Of a stretch of 64,000 nt of DNA, positions 12,603 through 22,850 are shown piece after piece. Each line of letters opens with the position of its first letter. The stretch's first letter is position 1. The stretch covers positions 1 through 64,000 of the forward strand of contig RCTD01000020.1 of NCBI GenBank assembly GCA_014898415.1, written 5' to 3'. Both the position numbers and the translations under genes were made by a program. Below the pieces are notes generated by a model. That model searched no databases and was not told the origin of the DNA. It saw only the letters and a list, made by a program, of their open reading frames with translations. This DNA comes from Stromatinia cepivora (Eukaryota; Ascomycota; Leotiomycetes; Helotiales; Sclerotiniaceae).

Positions 12603-13441
12603 AGGGGAAAAACCTGGACCGCCACTTGGACTGCATCGTGGCGATACGACGGCTGGAGATACGGCCACCTATACGCTGAAGCCCATAATCATCGTGACGA
12701 GTCCGTTTGGTATTCTGTATTACTTCAGCAGTGTTACTTTGGTCGCTCATCTGCTGGTGGCTGCGCTTCTTGTCCCGTGGCAGCAAAGGACACGGCGGAG
12801 AAACAAGGTGGCTGTTCTGCGGTTTCATGATTGCTCGGAATTTTTCTTCTTGTTCCTCCTCTGCCTCAGAAGTCTCAGGTGTAACATAGTTTTCGAACAA
12901 CTCCTCCCCCCCTTGCACACGCTCCCGGTATTCTTCTCGATATTTTGGTGGAGTGCGTCCAATGAGCCATTCACTAGCAACCGTGTCGCCGTAATTGCGA
13001 AAGCGACGAGTCTGAGTAATTGAAAGCAAACTTCCCAGCTTGAGGGCAAGTATCGAGCCTAGTTCGGGATTGCCGAACCTCCATAAGACAGGAGTCGAAG
13101 GTCTAGTCTTGAGAAATCGACCCCGGGATTCGACAACATCCTGTGCATATACAATGTTAGTAAAGTACCAGAAAAATACGGAGGGGAGGATGAGTGCGCA
13201 AGAAGAAAAGTGATATAGCCTACCACAGGAGTGTCGTCATAGAGGCACTCATAATTGCCGGGAGAGGTCTACTTTTGAGGAAGATATCCTGTTTGCACAA
13301 CAAATTAAATGCGACGAAGTACACATAGATGAAGAGAACGGGGATGTGAGATATTCAGCCTACCACAGGAGTATCTTCATCATTGTAAACAGGAGTCGAA
13401 GGTCTAGGTTGTTGAAAATGGCCCTGGGTCTCGACGACCTC
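12586..13441 (-). CDS. Unknown multi-exon gene with duplicated exon cassettes
   Basis: Predicted minus-strand gene. The last exon is 13,140-12,586 and encodes 184 residues ending FPSTTSH. It contains an acidic Glu run and a basic stretch (DKKRSHQQ, TKRTRHDDYG) that suggests a nuclear protein, but no known domain is recognised. Upstream is a phase-0 exon at 13,441-13,364 (26 codons, EVVETQGHFQQPRPSTPV), with introns that start GTAGGC and end in CAG. The last exon begins with a copy of the same motif (DVVESRGRF...RPSTPV). A third copy (13,288-13,224, 65 nt) lies between them but has an in-frame TAG, so it is probably skipped or decayed. The true start lies upstream of 13,442 and was not found. 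Confidence 0.45.
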
Positions 13442-13921
13442 CTGTGTGCACAACATATTCATATTGGATGATAGCTAGATGATGTTGAGAATAAGGTAGA
13501 GATAGGAGTGTCACATTCTCTCATGTTTTAGTCGTATCCTATGTGTCGCCATCTCAAATGCAAATGCTACTCTGTTGAGGTTCGAGGCGCGTGGATAAAT
13601 ATAGATCCGAGCGATAACAGCCAATAAGCGACGTTTTTTAAGCGCGCAGGATAATGGAACATGCATCGCGCTCTTCTGAGATGTTAGTGATGTAACCTGC
13701 GTTTCAGTTGTGTAGAAATACGAAGCATCGGCTGGTCAATGGCTTCCGAATCTAATGGGCATTCTGACGACGAGTCAAATCGTGGTTAGTCATTCGAGAG
13801 GCCTTCCAGTCCGCAAAACTACAGTATAAGCTAAAAATACGTTGACATGCGTGCATAAAAATCAGCAAAATTTCTCGAATCAAAATCAAATTACGATAAG
13901 TCTCTCTATAAGTCGATTGAT
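13442..13921. other. Intergenic, no supported gene
   Basis: Balanced composition. A short ATG-led frame at 13,741 (MASESNGHSDDESNRG) ends in a stop and might be a first exon of something, but I cannot connect it. Nothing else seen. Confidence 0.4.
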
Positions 13922-15504
13922 TATGACTGAGCTTTCATACTTTGCAACACTCCGCCCAGCAAACACGCTAGCGAAGCTCGCATTCAGTAACGTTGTAGAA
14001 AATGGCAACGAGACCTCGCACCGGTCCATGATTTTCGAACCCCGCAAGATTTTCGACAAGGAAGCTCTACAATTCGAGCTCGAGCTCGAGCGCGAGCGAC
14101 AATATTAGAATGAAGGCACTGATACAGCCAGCCCTACAGAGGTTGACACGGATACAGAGCAAATTTTCCGAGAGAAAGGCATGCTTTGGACGGGCTCGTA
14201 CGTCCTTAGCTTCGATCGGACGCCCCGAAATAAATATGGACTTGGATGGATTGCTGGCAAGTCAGGAAGTGCTCAAGTTGATCTTGTCTTAGCCACACCT
14301 AGATTTCTACAAGATTACAAAGTCTCACTCAGAGGACACCATGCCCGTTTCAACTTCAGTCCCGATCGAGCCGCTCTTTTCATAGCCAAGGCAAATAGGA
14401 GCGCTACTACTGAGCTGGCTATTAGTGGCGAGGCCGTCACAGGGATTCATTATATGAATCAACGATTAATGAAGGTACGCATTGGCTTCCTGGAATTCGA
14501 CTTCTCCTATTCAGCCTTTGCAAATGAACCGGAATACTATCGTAATCTACAAAGCTATTTGCGAGAAGAATTAAGTTGCTCGACGGATGTTGCTCAAATT
14601 CAAATTCCAACCCCCCCAAGGCGATTCTCGGACTTTCGGTGATTAAACAATTGGCAAAGCTCTGGGCAAAGGTGCAGAGGGCAATGTCTTCCTTGCATCT
14701 TCTCGTCATGGAGATGTTGTTGCGATCAAGATAATTATAAGAACCCGCCATAACGCGCACAAAGTCAGTAGTGATGTAGAAACTCTTCAAACTTTAACAA
14801 AGTTGACAACAGAACATGATGAGCGGCGAATTGTGCGGCTCAAACAAGCAATATATTCACGAGATACACCCGAATTTGATCCGAAGTGTCCTTTTGACGA
14901 GGTGGTGCTGGTTCTCGAGCCTTACGCAAATTCTACTTTGGATATTTACATGAAAAGCTACAAGGCGAAGCTTAAGGATGATCATCACGACATGACCAGC
15001 CAAACGGCTAGGATATTCCGTCAGCTTTTACTTTCGGTCGAATTCCTCCACCACCATGGTTGGCTGCATGGCGATATTAAACCGGAGAACGTCGGACTCA
15101 CAAAGGCACAATCCTTCTACGACGTTGTGCTTCTCGACATTGGTAGCAGCAAATTTGTCGGCTCGCAAGATGCATTCCTTGACCCAACTCCAGGTTGCGG
15201 TGGTACCGTGCGTTATCTTGCCCCAGAGCGGGAGCTTCGACGGTATACCCAAAAGATCAATGTATGGTCTTTAGGGATCGTAGGATTCGAGCTGATTTAT
15301 GGGTACCACCCTTGGTCTCTTGTTAAAAACCCATGGCGAATTGGACGGGACTTTGAAAGATTGCGACCCAGCTTTAACGACTCGTATGAGGACGCCATGA
15401 GTCTGCTATGTACGGACAAACCTAACAAGAATTCCGATTGTTTAAAAGGTTCGCACGTTCGTCCCCTTGCCTCTTTGCTCAACGTCATGCTCATATTTCC
15501 ATAG
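13922..15504 (+). pseudogene. Protein kinase pseudogene (Ser/Thr kinase-like)
   Basis: Broken fungal protein kinase gene with a roughly 230-residue N-terminal region ahead of the kinase domain. Starting at the ATG for MTELSYFATLRP, the frame is interrupted by TAG at 14,106-14,108, shifts frame near 14,625 and meets TAA at 14,644-14,646 just before the kinase domain. The domain is otherwise well preserved: glycine loop GKGAEG (14,665-14,682), VAIK lysine (14,728-14,730), catalytic loop HGDIKPEN (from 15,067), DIG in place of DFG, then RYLAPER and VWSLGIVGFELIYG. The C-terminus departs from kinase-like sequence at about 15,440 and stops at 15,502, so the last part of the fold is missing. The N-terminal region is not assigned to a domain. 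An intact copy elsewhere in the genome seems likely. Confidence 0.8.
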
Positions 15505-15597
15505 TTAGCCTGCTCCTAGCCCTTATAATCTCGCCTCCCCTTGCCCTCCGCGTAGACTTCTTAATATCCCCACGTTCTGCTAACAAAACACGTCATA
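15505..15597. other. Spacer between kinase pseudogene and MITE
   Basis: Pyrimidine-rich plus strand with no supported gene. Confidence 0.4.
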
Positions 15598-15719
15598 CTC
15601 GTGCGGCCAGAAAGTCTGCAACACTCCACTGTTAAGCACAATACCACAAGATGGTAAGCTACAAGGCGAATAGTGGCCCACATATAAGTGGAGTGTTGCA
15701 GACTTTCTGGCCGCACCAG
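15598..15719. mobile_element. MITE-1, 122-bp TA-flanked inverted-repeat element
   Basis: Terminal inverted repeats of about 33 bp with one mismatch; the inner 30 bp (15,601-15,630 and 15,687-15,716, beginning GTGCGGCCAGAAAG) are perfect. The element is flanked by TA at 15,596-15,597 and 15,720-15,721. It has no coding capacity. Size and TA flank fit a Tc1/mariner/pogo-mobilised MITE. Confidence 0.75.
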
Positions 15720-15721
15720 TA

Positions 15722-16350
15722 TATGAATCCGGAGGCCGTCTGACTCGTAACATTGAGGCTGATTATCGGACTTAACAGACATCTGGCATAGATGGTATAA
15801 CCAGAATTGGAGTACACGATTTTGGAATCCCCTGCATCCCTCTAAGATTACTTATGGAGATTGAAGCACATTTTTCCTATACTACAATTTGAACTGCACA
15901 AAATAGTGCAATCCACCAGTAGGTGTCAGAATCCGTGAGTACGGTCCTAATAAACCACCACAATTTTTTGGTAACGCGGCAGTAAAATCGAACAAAAAAA
16001 CTGCCGGTAGAATTATTATTTGAGACATACGAATCAAGTTTCCAAAAGAATTGAAATTTAGAAACTCCACCCTACTTCTGAATTCTAGCATCCCCTGGTG
16101 ATCTATTTGTAAAACTGTAATTTGTAGTACTTCTCTTTGAACTACGGGGTAGTTTACTTAGTCTTCAATAGTAGAGATATGCGACAGATAGAATAAGCAA
16201 CAGAGTTTATCGTGAAGACTTTAATTCGGATTAATAATAATTTTCGTTGCTTAATCTTCCTCCACACAAAGGCTTGATAGCCCAAGCCGCACCCCTAAAA
16301 CACAAAATCACGACCCTCATCCCACCGCTTCCTGTATAGACGCTATTTAC
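15722..16350. other. Intergenic, no supported gene
   Basis: A 69-codon minus-strand frame at 15,882-16,091 has no recognisable features. Nothing else supported. Confidence 0.4.
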
Positions 16351-16874
16351 TTAATTGCCAAACTTGGGCTCTTGCTTCGCACCATCAATGGCTTTGCAGA
16401 AGCTGAGTCGACACTCAGTGTAAAACTCAGTTGCAACTTTGCCATAATCAGCAGCGCCGCCATCAAGAGCTCTATTGAATTGGTTACTTTTATAATCCTG
16501 CTCAAGCACAGCAATACGACTTACCCAGCTTTGATACCAACGAAATCAGGCATAATTTCGAGTTCACCAAGGAGACTGCTCCCACAGTTTCCACAAAATG
16601 ATCGCTTGTTGATCTTTCCGGAATCTCCAGGCATCTCAAATGTTTTTGGAGTTCCCTGCAAAAGCTTGAACTGATCTCGAGGTACAAGTAGATTAGAGGA
16701 GGAAGTTGCACCGCACCACTTTTGGCATGCGTGACAGTGGCAAATAGCAGACAGCGTTGGTTCGCCTAGTAGGAATTAGTAATTTGTATTGAACAAACAA
16801 AAGATATTAGTTTGTAAAGACGGACCTGTATACTCATAAACAATCTGGCCGCACAAGCAAGATCCTTTAGGCAT
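16351..16874 (-). CDS. GFA/CENP-V domain protein (Mss4-like fold)
   Basis: 136-residue protein in three exons: 16,874-16,826, 16,765-16,525 and 16,471-16,351. Introns begin GTCCGT and GTAAGT and end TAG; the phases join cleanly. It has the zinc-binding cysteine pattern of the glutathione-dependent formaldehyde-activating enzyme (GFA)/CENP-V family: GSCLCGQ (C6, C8), CHCHAC (C25, C27, C30) and FCGNCGSSL (C74, C77). Length is typical for single-domain fungal members. These are usually cytosolic zinc proteins, some of which act on S-(hydroxymethyl)glutathione; the substrate here is unknown. The ATG gives MPKGSCLCG, the usual distance from start to the first cysteine pair. The gene stands alone and appears intact. 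Confidence 0.85.
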
Positions 16875-17195
16875 GATGTATGATTTCGAACTTGGAAATT
16901 TGAGAATTAAGTGCTAAAATATTGTTGTCTAAAGAAATGATTGTTGTCTGATGATTCTGTGTTGTAGATTGTGAAGGAATGAGCGGAAAGATTACCCTTT
17001 TATACTTTAACAACTGCGGATAATGATTGTAGTATCTACCCCACCCCGCGGTGTATTTCTAAGCAGAGCAGCAGGGCATGAAAGATCTTTGGGATGCTTC
17101 ATGACTCCTACTTCAAAGCCTATTATCAATCAAGTAGAGCCGGCATTACCACAGGAAGCCCAGATCTCTTGGCTATGAAGCATTCCTCATACGAA
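16875..17195. other. Upstream region of the GFA-family gene
   Basis: Non-coding, balanced composition. It includes the 5' flank of the minus-strand GFA gene. No clear motif seen. Confidence 0.4.
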
Positions 17196-17197
17196 TA

Positions 17198-17456
17198 CCG
17201 TAAAAACTCACCTACAAGAGCTCACACTAAACCCTTTTAAGACGAGGATCGACAATGGGTTAAGATTGAGAATCTTCAAATTCCGACGCTTCATATCGAA
17301 ATATCTGAAATTCCAGTATTAACTGGTCTATGAAATCCCTGGAATCTCAGATTATTCATGAATTTTATCGGAACTTACAAATTCCGAACCCTAACCCACT
17401 GCAGATCCTCTTCTTAAAAGGGCTTAGTGTGAGCTCTTGTAGGTGAGTTTTTACGA
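17198..17456. mobile_element. MITE-2, 259-bp foldback element
   Basis: Long terminal inverted repeats of about 66 bp (17,198-17,264 and 17,390-17,456; outer sequence CGTAAAAACTCACCTACAAG) with a few mismatches, flanked by TA at 17,196-17,197 and 17,457-17,458. Non-coding centre. Its TIR is unrelated to MITE-1 and MITE-3. Confidence 0.75.
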
Positions 17457-17524
17457 TAGGATCCATCGAATTCTGATGCGGATAGCAAGGCGAGACGAAA
17501 ATGCGGGGCCATGCCCGGGGACAT

Positions 17525-18640
17525 CGTGACGGACAACGACATTCGGGACGCTAAGTAAATGATGACCTAAAGCCAATAGAGAGATCTTGCATGAACTTTA
17601 TTTTAAATTTCTGTACACTAAATTAATACAGGGCTAAGTTTAATACTAGGGAGCCGCGCGGGAATACCTTCATACCTCATGAGTCATGGTTAAGCAGCTG
17701 ACAACGACACGTCACGCGAAGCACAAACACAATACTGAGTAATGACCTAAAACCAATAGAGAGACCTTGTATGAACTTTATTTTAGATTTCTGCATGCTA
17801 AATTAATGCAGGGCTAAGCTTAACACTAGGAAGCCGCGCGGGAAGGAGGGGAATACGTCATGAGTCGTAACCATGGGTCCTTGCAAGATTTAAGCAGCGG
17901 ACAACGACGCACGTTACACGAAGCACAAACCAATACCCGGAACACTGAGTAATGACCTAAAACCAATAGAGACCTTGTATGAACTTTATTTTAGATTTCA
18001 ACGGACAAAGACAACGTTACACGAAGCACAAACCCAGTACTCGGGACGCTAAAGCCAATAGAGGGACCTTGTATAAACTTTATTTTAGATTTATGCACGC
18101 TAAATTAATGCAGGGCTAAGCTTAACACTACGGAGGTTGGAAGGGTAAGTATTGTAAGACACACCAAAAAAATGACTGTGCTTGTTCTACAAACAAAGGT
18201 TCTGGCCAATAATATCATTATGTTGATTGAAAATTTATATAATGAAATCTAGATGATTAAAGTATTATAAATTTCAAGATTTATCAGCAAAATCATTCAA
18301 AATCATCAAAATTCTTGATTTTTTTGGGGGGGAATTATATTTAAGGTTTATTTTGAATTTATTAAAAGTTTTAAAATTATCAAAAACTTCAAATTTGTTG
18401 AAATTCTATTGGAAATCTTGAAAATTATAAAAATTCGAAATTTGAAGAGGAACAATTCAATATCTATTCAAATTGTTTAAACAATATCAAAAGACAGAAA
18501 AAACAATAATATATAGGTAAAAAATGTTTTACAATACTTACTCTTCCAACTTCCGTAGGATGCCGCGCGGGAAGGAGGAGAATACGTCATGAGTCGTGGC
18601 CATGGTCCTTGCAAGATTTGGTAAGCTTTTGTAAGCTCTC
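17525..18640. repeat. Tandem satellite, unit about 190-215 bp, about four copies
   Basis: The motif AATGACCTAAAACCAATAGA followed by a block with TGAACTTTATTTTAGATTT recurs at about 17,558, 17,741, 17,951 and 18,052. It is followed in full units by a palindromic GCATGCTAAATTAATGC-like stretch and GCCGCGCGGGAA. The third unit is shortened, and the fourth is interrupted at 18,131-18,555 by MITE-3. The array ends about 130 bp before the dehydrogenase ATG. Confidence 0.85.
18131..18555. mobile_element. MITE-3, 425-bp TA-flanked element inserted in the satellite
   Basis: About 31-bp TIRs (CGGAGGTTGGAAGGGTAAGT on the left, CGGAAGTTGGAAGAGTAAGT inverted on the right) with TA at 18,129-18,130 and 18,556-18,557. 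The second satellite unit keeps the empty site (CACTAGGAAGCCGCGCGGG at about 17,825), showing that the element plus one TA was added. The interior is AT-rich and non-coding. Confidence 0.85.
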
Positions 18641-18689
18641 TCAATGACTAGGAGATAGGTGTTTGCGTAATATACCTTCGGAAAGTGAG

Positions 18690-18696
18690 TATAAAT
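18690..18696 (+). promoter_or_regulatory. Candidate TATA box of the dehydrogenase gene
   Basis: TATAAAT about 70 bp upstream of the chosen ATG, between the satellite end and a pyrimidine-rich leader. Confidence 0.5.
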
Positions 18697-18765
18697 GGCA
18701 GATTTCACCTTTGAATCATGTTACCATATCCTTATTTTTCCCAATCTCAATCTCAATCAATCGCA

Positions 18766-19989
18766 ATGTCTTTACCAACCACAACTAAAGCCTGGAGAGT
18801 CCAAGGAACGGATGGACTGGATAGTATGAAGTACAATTCGGCAGAGGCTATCGCAGAATTGTCAGAAAATGATGTTCTCGTTAAGTTTCACGCTGCTGCT
18901 CTGAACTACAGAGATATCTCAATCCCTTATGTCTGTCCACTTCATCCTTTCAACTAAAGGATACTAATGCGGACTAGGGAACATTTCCATTCGGGTTCAA
19001 AGAAGGTGTTGTACCAGGATCAGATGGTGCAGGAGAAGTAGTGGCGGTCGGTGCAAAAGTTACACGCTTCCAGAAGGGGTCGAAAGTCGTGACTCAATTC
19101 AACCAGAAACATACTTACGGATCCCTCACGTCCAAGAGTATAAGTACCGCACTCGGTGGGGATATTGACGGCGTTCTTCGTCAGTATGGAACCTTCAACG
19201 AGGAAGGTCTTGTGTTGATGCCGGAATCACTGGATTATGTACAGGCTTCGACTTTGACTGGCGCTGGGGTAACTGCATGGAACGCTTTATATGGCCTCAA
19301 AGCAGTCAGGCCGGGGCAGTTCGTGTTGACACAAGGCACGGGCGGGGTCTCTCTGTTTGCAATCCAATTTGCCAAAGCTGCTGGTGCTAAAGTTATTGCT
19401 ACCACTTCGTCTCCCAAGAAAGCTCAACAGTTAAGGGATCTAGGCGCCGACTATGTTATTAATTATAGAGAGGTCACAAACTGGGGAGAGGAAGCAAAGA
19501 AATTGACAGGCTCAAGAGAGGGTGTTGATCATGTTATCGAAATTGGTGGAGGAGGAACAATGGCGCAGTCCATTAAATCCATCAGGATTGATGGCATTAT
19601 CAGTGTCATAGGGTGGTTGACTAAGACTGACGAGAAAGAACCGAGCTTCTTGGAAACCGTCAGCAAGGTCTTCACTGTCCGGGGGCTGTTTGTCGGAAGC
19701 AGGGACATGTTCGAGGAGATGGTTCGTTCTACCCTTTTCCCCTTTGGATCTTGGTTTCAGAGTATCCTGTTCGAGAGACATTGCTGATAATCTCAAGAAT
19801 GCTGCCATTGATGCTACCAGCCTTAAACCTGTCGTGGATAGTCACCTATTCAAGCTCGAGGATCTCAAAGAGTACGTTTCATGATAGAGCTCTCAAATCG
19901 CTACCAAATTGGTGCTAACATACTCTAGGGCATATGAATATATGAAGGCGCAGAAGCACGTTGGCAAGGTTTGCATCACAATTGAGTAG
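18766..19989 (+). CDS. Zinc-type alcohol dehydrogenase-like (MDR) oxidoreductase
   Basis: 347-residue medium-chain dehydrogenase/reductase of the fungal zinc-type alcohol dehydrogenase-like group, expected to reduce or oxidise carbonyl/alcohol substrates with NAD(P)H in the cytosol. Exons are 18,766-18,930, 18,978-19,721, 19,798-19,871 and 19,929-19,989, all phases joining. Intron 1 (donor GTCTGT) has a perfect TACTAAT branch site. Visible features: LNYRDI near residue 47, PGSDGAGEVVAVG in the GroES-like N-terminal domain, the cofactor-binding GTGGVS (about residues 175-180) in the Rossmann fold, and the C-terminal EAYEYMKAQKHVGKVCI typical of this group. An upstream in-frame ATG at 18,718 would add 16 residues; MSLPTTTKAWRV matches usual family starts better. 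The gene looks intact and lies 326 bp from the convergent regulator gene. Substrate unknown. Confidence 0.88.
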
Positions 19990-20315
19990 TGCCTCAGTTT
20001 CATCCTAGAACAAATAATCAGGTTACCATGCAGTTAGTTACCCAGCCAGTATTGGATTGCTTCTAGAGAATTGAAACCATTTTGGTAAACTTCACAAGAG
20101 TTTTAATTAATCACGCCAGCCAGCCTCTTTCCTGTGTGCACGGAGCGTGTTAAGTGAAGCCAATGATACCCAGACTCATGATACTTTAGAAACTACTTAT
20201 GTGTAATCGCTCTTCTTCTTTACATTTCATGTTGTATTGGAGAGGAAGGACTTTGGGGGACTCTAGTCCGCATCTGAGTTAATAATCTGACATGCACAAG
20301 GAGGACAAAGAAACA
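19990..20315. other. Convergent intergenic region
   Basis: 326 bp between the stop codons of the dehydrogenase and the Zn2Cys6 gene; both 3' UTRs must lie here. No terminator-like motif is recognised. Confidence 0.5.
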
Positions 20316-22066
20316 TCAGATAAGAAGAGTTTTAACCCTTAAGCTGGACATGGCTGTCGTCCAGCTCCATGAAATGGAAGGCTGCCTCCTACGGCCGCTC
20401 CAACATTCTTCCATAATAGAAAACGCATTCTGAAAGTTACAGAAGATTTCTCCATCCCTGTTCGCCAAAGCAGCAATCTGTCGAAAATCTTCTTCATACT
20501 CTTCTTCTGCCATACAGCCAACAATACAGAACGGCCATACAAGGTGGCGTACCCATCGAACATCGGGAACAACTCGGAAGGCCTCTAGCGCCTCTGACAC
20601 GCTGGCTTTGATCTCGGGAATTCTAGGATGTGCACCAGACTGGACAACATATAAGTAAACTTTGGCAGCGCTTGCAAATATCTGAGTAATATATTGGCTT
20701 TCCAGAACTCGAACACCGCACGGATCAAAATTGTTCCCGATTTGACGGGCCCGATTTTTACGTATGCCATCTTCAAGCCGTTCTTCGATAGGAGCTACGC
20801 GCTTAGCAAGTTGGGACTGACTCAAATTGCCGTAGCTCTCTCCCTCATTCTTCCAATCGGCCAGCAGTGCAATTTCCATGATAATGACCATAACCCAATT
20901 CTGACATCCCATCAACTTACAAAGTTGAATCCTACCGTTTTCCATCCGCAGAATGGAAGAGTAGATATTGGAATATTCAGATGTCGTTCCTGTGGTTACG
21001 GAAGATAGACCATCAAACCAGACCAGTGCCGTGGCAAAAAATTCTAGAGCTAAGTCTTCTTCAAGGGAGAGCGAGGTGGAACTGGGGGTTTTTGAATCTC
21101 CTGTCTCCACCTTGGAATTGGAAGCGTCTACCGGCAAAAGAAAGTTGTCCTTAAGATCCATGAAAATAGTTCGCGCGGCATACAAATGCGTCTGCCAGTC
21201 ATTACCATCTCCTCTGAAAACCTGAAACGTTATTAAATTAGTAGATATCCAGTTCTTCCGGTCATTTTACTCACCTCGAATGAGATCAAGAAGATCATAC
21301 AGGCAAGAATTTCAACTTTGGCCTTCATTCGGCCCAAATCAATATCCAACCCTATCCGCTCAATGTATTTCCTGAGCTCAACCAGGGCTAGGCAATGGTG
21401 TTTCTGTAAATCCCCCAGAATATCATTGTTGAATTTGGTTCCAGAATCAGAGTGGAAAGCGCTCTGATGATATGCGCTTAAGCTCAAGGCCGCATGAAAT
21501 AATGGCCTGGTATGTAACAGAATACTGAGAAGCCAGCCACGGCCACCTTCCGACACCAATGGCTGATAAAATCTAAATTGAAGAGGAAAGACAATGTCCA
21601 GATAATGCATTAAGAGGGTTGCCTCGCGTCCGTGATAGTTGTTTGATAAGGATGTCATTGGGCAGCCAAGGCATGATGGCTTTTCCAAATCATTATTAGA
21701 CTCTACGTCTGTCACTGAGGTACCTACAACTGATGTAGATCCTGCACTGCTGAAGGCGGGGCTTGTCACTTCTATCCCGGAGGTTTCCGTGCGATCTCGA
21801 TTGCCCGTGGACAGGGACCCTTTCTTAGCCGTGTTTTCATTTCTTCTCCTTTCTTTATACCTCTTGTTCTCTTTTATGGCGCCCTTGATACGCTCTGCTT
21901 CTGCTTTCTCTGACAGTCCCCTATCCATCCACACGGGCTTTTCACCATAGCCGTGGCAACTGATGCGAAGCGCATCACACGTCGAACAGGTCGGTCGTTC
22001 TTCCTGGCATTTCTTCTTTCGAAGTCGACACGTCCAGCAGCCGGTACTACTTCGTTCTGCGAACAT
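20316..22066 (-). CDS. Zn2Cys6 fungal transcription factor
   Basis: 565-residue predicted regulator in two exons (22,066-21,275 and 21,221-20,316) with a 53-nt intron starting GTGAGT and ending CAG, phase 0. The N-terminus carries a Zn2Cys6 binuclear cluster with cysteines 10, 13, 20, 27, 30 and 37 (CWTCRLRKKKC, then CSTC and C), a DNA-binding domain of the Gal4 type. A charged, Lys/Glu-rich linker with Ser/Thr stretches follows. The rest resembles the fungal-specific transcription factor domain found in acr-2-like proteins (DWQTHLYAARTIF at the exon junction, SIMEECW near the end). It should act in the nucleus. The convergent dehydrogenase is a possible but unproven target. The ORF is intact and its base composition is normal. 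Confidence 0.88.
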
Positions 22067-22850
22067 AATATTTTTGAAGCAAACAAGATATAGTTCTAAA
22101 CATTTGATATTTTAAACTTCGAAAACTTAGGACAAAACTAGGCCTTGAAGGACAAATGGACAATGCCAGTTATCACAACCAGGACACTTGTTTTTCCGTC
22201 CGGCTCTAAGTTTAAAAGAAGCTACAGTAGAACCTGGCTATACCGGAGTGGGGTACACCGGAAAAATTTCCTAATTTGATCGATTTTTGTATGAGAATAC
22301 CGGATTTTTGGTATATATCGGAATACCGAACAGTTTTAGGCCGAATCCGATACATCCAGTATATTTTTGGTGTGTAAAACCTAAAATGTGGAGTCACGAG
22401 CTCGGCCCTTACGGGGCTAAAAATAACAATGGATTCGCTGCACTCCTCATAATTATTTTTCACGCCCCTTAGGATCTTATAACCAGCTCGTATTGTGCAG
22501 CTTATCAAACACTCATTATTTGAAAGCTCTTCTTATATTAATTTATTTAATTACGAATTTTGAAGCTATTCAGAATTTTCTCTCATAGTTTTTTTGAAGA
22601 GGCAAGTGCATCGGTTTGCACTAAAATGTGAGATAGATTTCAGCCCTCACATGACTAAATCCGAATTCGAATCTGAATCTGAATATATGAATATGAATCT
22701 TAAACTTTTATTGAGATGATATAGATGGCGCAGTAGTATAGCCTCGCCTCAGGTTCGGAACCAAGGCGCCGAAGGCGCCTCATATTCGAATATCTATATC
22801 AAAAAAAGAAAGAAAATTCGAAATATTTTGAGGTTTCTTATCTTTCTTAT
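22067..22850. other. Intergenic, with a possible pogo-like terminus at 22,222
   Basis: At 22,222-22,250 TACAGTAGAACCTGGCTATA resembles the outer end of pogo/Tigger-type inverted repeats (CAGTAGAACCT after TA), but no matching right end was found. A GC-rich palindrome (AAGGCGCCGAAGGCGCC) lies at about 22,763-22,780. No gene supported. Confidence 0.35.

Noticed and set aside
12589..13023. 144-codon plus-strand ORF opposite the unknown gene
   Set aside because: The minus strand has matching splice sites and repeated exon motifs in frame; the plus frame looks like its shadow.
14437..14790. 117-codon minus-strand ORF over the kinase pseudogene
   Set aside because: Kinase homology is clear on the other strand.
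19512..19808. Minus-strand ORF over the dehydrogenase (also 19,235-19,417)
   Set aside because: Shadow of the dehydrogenase exon.
22212..22508. 98-codon minus ORF near a pogo-like terminus
   Set aside because: No similarity to transposase and not extended on either side.
22730..22790. tRNA-like stretch with GGTTCGGAACC
   Set aside because: No plausible acceptor stem or A box with correct spacing; more likely a GC-rich palindrome.
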